Position numbers and translations under genes: made by a program
NCBI GenBank assembly: GCA_958448515.1
Contig: CAUDEF010000008.1
Location: forward strand, 7,299 to 71,298
Reading direction: 5' to 3'
Length of the DNA: 64,000 nt
DNA from: an uncultured Phascolarctobacterium sp.
Lineage (GTDB): Bacteria > Bacillota > Negativicutes > Acidaminococcales > Acidaminococcaceae
The notes under the pieces: model-generated
Seen by the model: only the letters and a program-made list of their open reading frames with translations
Told to the model about the DNA's origin: nothing
The model's database searches: none
In this document: positions 63,986-64,000 of the stretch, in pieces
Layout: every line of letters starts with the position of its first letter
Numbering within the stretch: the stretch's first letter is position 1

Positions 63986-64000
63986 ATACAAGTCGCTGAG

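Noticed and set aside
63638..63991. 117-residue hydrophobic, Phe-rich open frame on the minus strand
   Set aside because: It is the complement of an A-rich tract, covers the strong promoter at 63957 and has no ribosome-binding site or recognisable domain.

Overview
The window is 64 kb of compact, low-GC bacterial chromosome, mostly core housekeeping genes on the + strand in long, tightly spaced operons. The content is of Firmicutes type: remA, ylbF, rny, prpC-prkC with PASTA repeats, rsgA, recX, rqcH, a four-cysteine L28, a SAM-I (S-box) riboswitch before metK and a CGAAC-N4-GTTTG LexA box in the recA promoter. It is combined with genes more usual in outer-membrane bacteria: hfq directly after miaA, a YibQ-type divergent polysaccharide deacetylase, an ElyC/SanA-like DUF218 protein and a DUF2939 protein. 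My inference is a Negativicutes member, possibly Acidaminococcaceae (Phascolarctobacterium-like). No 16S sequence is present to confirm it. I see no insertion sequence, prophage, CRISPR array or tRNA gene.

Layout. 1-5.9 kb: end of a sensor kinase, YqeG phosphatase, C-N hydrolase, a secreted VanX-like dipeptidase, ylbF, murB, then a separately promoted pair (hypothetical plus ferredoxin-nitroreductase) and a DUF218 membrane protein. 5.9-7.6 kb: rqcH, convergent. 7.8-11.1 kb: yicC-remA-gmk-rpoZ-coaBC. 11.1-12.5 kb: SAM riboswitch and metK. 12.6-23.8 kb: priA, def-fmt-DUF116-rsmB-rlmN-prpC-prkC-rsgA-rpe, the classic Firmicutes translation/signalling cluster. 23.9-27.5 kb: FMN riboswitch and ribD-ribE-ribBA-ribH. 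27.6-32 kb: hslO, recA-recX, rny. 32-37.8 kb: a zinc-ribbon protein, rpmB, recG, a VTT membrane protein, a glycerol-1-phosphate dehydrogenase-like enzyme and a DUF2939 protein. 38-46.9 kb: miaB-mutS-mutL-methyltransferase-miaA, hfq, xerD. 46.9-52.9 kb: polysaccharide deacetylase, class III aminotransferase, SRPBCC protein, htpX, M42 peptidase, ndk, cobalamin adenosyltransferase. 52.9-63.5 kb: ilvD, fabK, nadE, ybaK, thrC, pepF and a B12-binding radical SAM enzyme. The last 470 bp is A-rich and ends in a consensus promoter whose downstream bases look like the start of an rRNA operon.

How it works together. The two metabolic riboswitches (SAM, FMN) each precede a matching gene set and each has a visible intrinsic terminator. 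RNA turnover and quality control are well represented (rny, ylbF, yicC, hfq, rqcH). Translation start and end processing (fmt, def, miaA, miaB, rsmB, rlmN, rsgA) and repair/recombination (recA, recX, recG, priA, mutS, mutL, xerD) make up much of the rest. Many genes have recognisable sigma-A promoters with 17-bp spacers and strong intrinsic terminators, which let transcription units be drawn fairly confidently.

No clearly new multi-gene system is visible. The most worthwhile leads are small: paired inverted repeats between ilvD and fabK, a palindrome just before the egsA ribosome-binding site, a tandem 16-bp duplication in the thrC leader, a possible short RNA between recX and rny, the missing normal start codon of rny, and an uncharacterised nuclease-fold-like protein with its own operator-like promoter.
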